From positions 123,077 through 187,076 of the forward strand of contig CAJTAT010000002.1 in the NCBI GenBank assembly GCA_910574475.1: DNA of 64,000 nt. The letters run 5' to 3'. The translations under genes and the position numbers were made by a program. The notes under the pieces are model-generated. The model saw nothing but the letters and a program-made list of their open reading frames with translations. It had not been told where the DNA came from and did not search any database. Positions 62,295 to 64,000 of this stretch are shown here, piece by piece (the stretch's first letter is position 1; each line of letters opens with the position of its first letter). The DNA comes from Clostridia bacterium (GTDB lineage: Bacteria; Bacillota; Clostridia; Lachnospirales; Lachnospiraceae).

Positions 62295-63419
62295 ATGCCA
62301 AAGACAGGAGAGAATATTTACAAAAGAAAAGACGGGCGTTGGGAAGGACGGTACATCAAAGAGCGCGTAGATGGAAAAGCGCGATATGGTGCCGTTTATG
62401 CAAGAAGCTACCGAGAAGTGAAAGTAAAGCTTGACATGGCAAAGAAAGGGCTTGAGAAAAAGGTATTGCCCATTGTGAAAACCAGAAAAATGGAGGACAT
62501 TGGAAACGAATGGCTTACAGAGGCCACAGTTACACTCAAAGAATCTTCCACTAACAAGTACGAGGATATCCTACGCTGTTATATTTTGCCGGAGTTTGGG
62601 GAAAATGAATTGTCAGAGATTACGAATCAACGCATCATTGATTTTACAAACTCCTTATTATTAAATGGCGGGGCAAACAAACAGGGACTTACACCGACAA
62701 CAGTAGCAGGAATTTTATCTGCCATCAACGGAATACGTGTCTATGCCATGAGAAGAGATTATATGGTAGGGTTTTCTACAAAGTGCGTCAACCTAAAACG
62801 TGAGCAAAAAGATATAAGGGTATTTAGTTTTGAAGAAGAAAAACAGCTTGTTGCTTATCTTCAGGAGCACATGGATCTATCAGCTCTAGGTATCCTTATT
62901 TGTCTTTTTACAGGGATACGCGTAGGAGAATTGTGTGCTTTGAAGTGGGATGATATCAACCTTTCTGAGAAAAAAATGTCCGTCTGCAAAACCATGCAAC
63001 GGATTCGTGCCAAATCGACTACTGATAGTAAAACTGAAATAAAAATCCTGGAGCCTAAGAGCGCCTGTTCTATTCGTACAATTCCCCTTCCAGATTTCAT
63101 AGTGGAATGGGTAAAAGAGTACCACACTCCAGAGACATTTCTTCTGACAGGAGACCGCTGTCGCTATGTGGAGCCAAGAACCATGCAAAATCGGTTTAAA
63201 AAAGTTCTTGTATCCTGTGGTATTCAGGACGCGAACTTTCATGCAACTCGTCATACATTTGCAACGAGATGTATTGAATTGGGATTTGATGTGAAGAGCT
63301 TAAGTGAAATTTTGGGACATGCCAGTGTAGCAATTACCATGAACCGATATGTTCATCCAACCATGGCTCTTAAGGCAGAAAATATGAACCGCTTTACAAA
63401 TCTATTTTCCGTCAAATAA
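62295..63419 (+). CDS. Tyrosine site-specific recombinase/integrase
   Basis: 374 residues from ATG 62295, preceded by AGGAGGT. An N-terminal arm-type region (MPKTGENIYKRKDGRWEGRYI) and a core-binding domain (~65-165) lead into the catalytic domain with the full set: Arg209 (TGIRVGEL), Lys255 region, His316 and Arg319 (HATRH), His342 (GHAS) and Tyr352 (NRYVHP). It lies between the two inverted sites and thus inside the segment it would invert. No phage or conjugative genes accompany it, so a local invertase role is likelier than element integration. Confidence 0.92.
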   Translation: MPKTGENIYKRKDGRWEGRYIKERVDGKARYGAVYARSYREVKVKLDMAKKGLEKKVLPIVKTRKMEDIGNEWLTEATVTLKESSTNKYEDILRCYILPEFGENELSEITNQRIIDFTNSLLLNGGANKQGLTPTTVAGILSAINGIRVYAMRRDYMVGFSTKCVNLKREQKDIRVFSFEEEKQLVAYLQEHMDLSALGILICLFTGIRVGELCALKWDDINLSEKKMSVCKTMQRIRAKSTTDSKTEIKILEPKSACSIRTIPLPDFIVEWVKEYHTPETFLLTGDRCRYVEPRTMQNRFKKVLVSCGIQDANFHATRHTFATRCIELGFDVKSLSEILGHASVAITMNRYVHPTMALKAENMNRFTNLFSVK

Positions 63420-63468
63420 TTGGTCAGAAATTTTAAAAATAAAGAAAAATATGGTATTACTCTACATA

Positions 63469-63495
63469 TTTCGCAGAATTTAACATTCTACGAAA
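63469..63495. other. Probable recombination site, right
   Basis: TTTCGCAGAAT, TTAAC, ATTCTACGAAA: the exact reverse complement of the left site. Here the dyad extends to 17-bp arms (63463-63501) because TACATA also occurs on the inner side. Confidence 0.7.
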
Positions 63496-63532
63496 TATGT
63501 ATGGTAAAGCCCATGCTTTAAAGGTAATTATA

Positions 63533-64000
63533 ATGTCATCAAAAACCATATGCAAGACAGTACACCAATATAGTAAATACCCAATTCCTGTGGAGGATAT
63601 GGAAAAACTATATGAAATAGCAAATGATTACTGCAAAGTAAAGAATTATGTGTACACCCGCTATGGCGGGATCGGCAGTCTGTCAAAGCTATATCCTGGA
63701 TATACAGTCCAAAACGAGATGACGAAAGATGGGCTGCGCGCACAGCTTGGTTTGCCATCTGTGTATTTTTATCTTGCCATGTTTGATGCACTTGGCGATA
63801 TCAGGTGCCAATGGACCCATACAAAGTCCAAGATTCTGGAACTGGTGAATAAGAACGCGAGCCTGAGCTTTGAGGAAAAACACTATCTTCGCTTTTTAAT
63901 GAAGGTTCCCAATGCTTTTGAAGCTGTATTAAATCAAAAGCCAGTAAAACTGCCAAAAGATATTCAGGAAAAATATGAAAACCTGGCTCAGGAAGTGGAT
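63533..64000 (+). CDS. Second TnpB-like gene copy, 5' part (cut by window edge)
   Basis: The first 156 codons are identical to the TnpB-like protein at 60665-61996, in opposite orientation. Whether its RuvC part is also inactive, or differs, cannot be seen here. In the present arrangement it has no obvious promoter of its own; it would gain the one at 62089 if the segment between the sites inverted. Read-through from the recombinase gene is also possible, as I see no terminator between them. Confidence 0.85.
   Translation, partial: MSSKTICKTVHQYSKYPIPVEDMEKLYEIANDYCKVKNYVYTRYGGIGSLSKLYPGYTVQNEMTKDGLRAQLGLPSVYFYLAMFDALGDIRCQWTHTKSKILELVNKNASLSFEEKHYLRFLMKVPNAFEAVLNQKPVKLPKDIQEKYENLAQEVD

Larger units (their letters stand above)
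63469..64000. repeat. Right arm of the inverted repeat, cut by window edge
   Basis: Reverse complement of 61529-62060. Together with the left arm it flanks a 1408-bp unique segment (62061-63468) holding the recombinase and the promoter. Confidence 0.9.

Overview
The window looks like the chromosome of a gut Lachnospiraceae (Clostridium cluster XIVa, Firmicutes). This rests on the pth-mfd pair next to spoVG, a paired glgC/glgD, a long ribose-phosphate pyrophosphokinase, YesM/YesN-type regulators, RbsABC-like importers, AGGAGG ribosome sites and sigma-A promoters. It is a family-level inference only. I saw no rRNA, tRNA or CRISPR array.

Layout. 0-11 kb is housekeeping: mfd (cut by the window edge), pth, spoVG, glgD-glgC, then murC, a DnaD-like and a DnaC-like replication gene, and prs. 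11-17 kb is a five-gene operon for GDP-L-fucose (manC, gmd, fcl, manA, phosphohexomutase). It is followed by two long tandem hairpins of BIME type. 17-31 kb is sugar uptake and sensing: an AraC regulator, fucU, a secreted SGNH hydrolase, an Rbs-like ABC importer with two permeases, a second AraC regulator, and a three-protein sensor (membrane-anchored binding protein, YesM kinase, YesN regulator). 31-36.6 kb has a DUF1002 protein, an alpha/beta hydrolase, a cytidylate-kinase-like protein and a large membrane protein. 36.9-41.1 kb is a VanR/VanS-like two-component system plus ABC exporter. Two near-identical three-block operators control it, and it lies between pieces of a decayed AAA-ATPase/PD-(D/E)XK gene.

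41.7-57.1 kb is a surface-polysaccharide locus, all on the minus strand: acyltransferase, glycosyltransferases, methyltransferase, CDP-glycerol-type transferase, RgpF-like protein, pyruvyltransferase-like protein and an unusual aldo/keto reductase-ferredoxin-ThDP fusion. Eight of its proteins carry or consist of a similar small Rossmann-like module. 57.2-60.4 kb encodes three secreted or membrane-anchored surface proteins.

The most striking part is 60.4-64 kb. A TnpB-family protein that has lost all three RuvC catalytic acids (so resembling the nuclease-dead TldR regulators) sits upstream of the surface-protein operon, with a possible guide RNA between them. Its 5' half is repeated, inverted, at the right edge of the window. 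Between the copies lie a tyrosine recombinase and a consensus sigma-A promoter (TTGACA-17-TATAAT) that points left. The inverted repeats begin exactly at a 27-bp palindromic site. I read this as a recombinase-driven promoter-inversion switch coupled to a possible RNA-guided repressor, controlling surface genes. The DNA layout is seen directly; the function is inferred.
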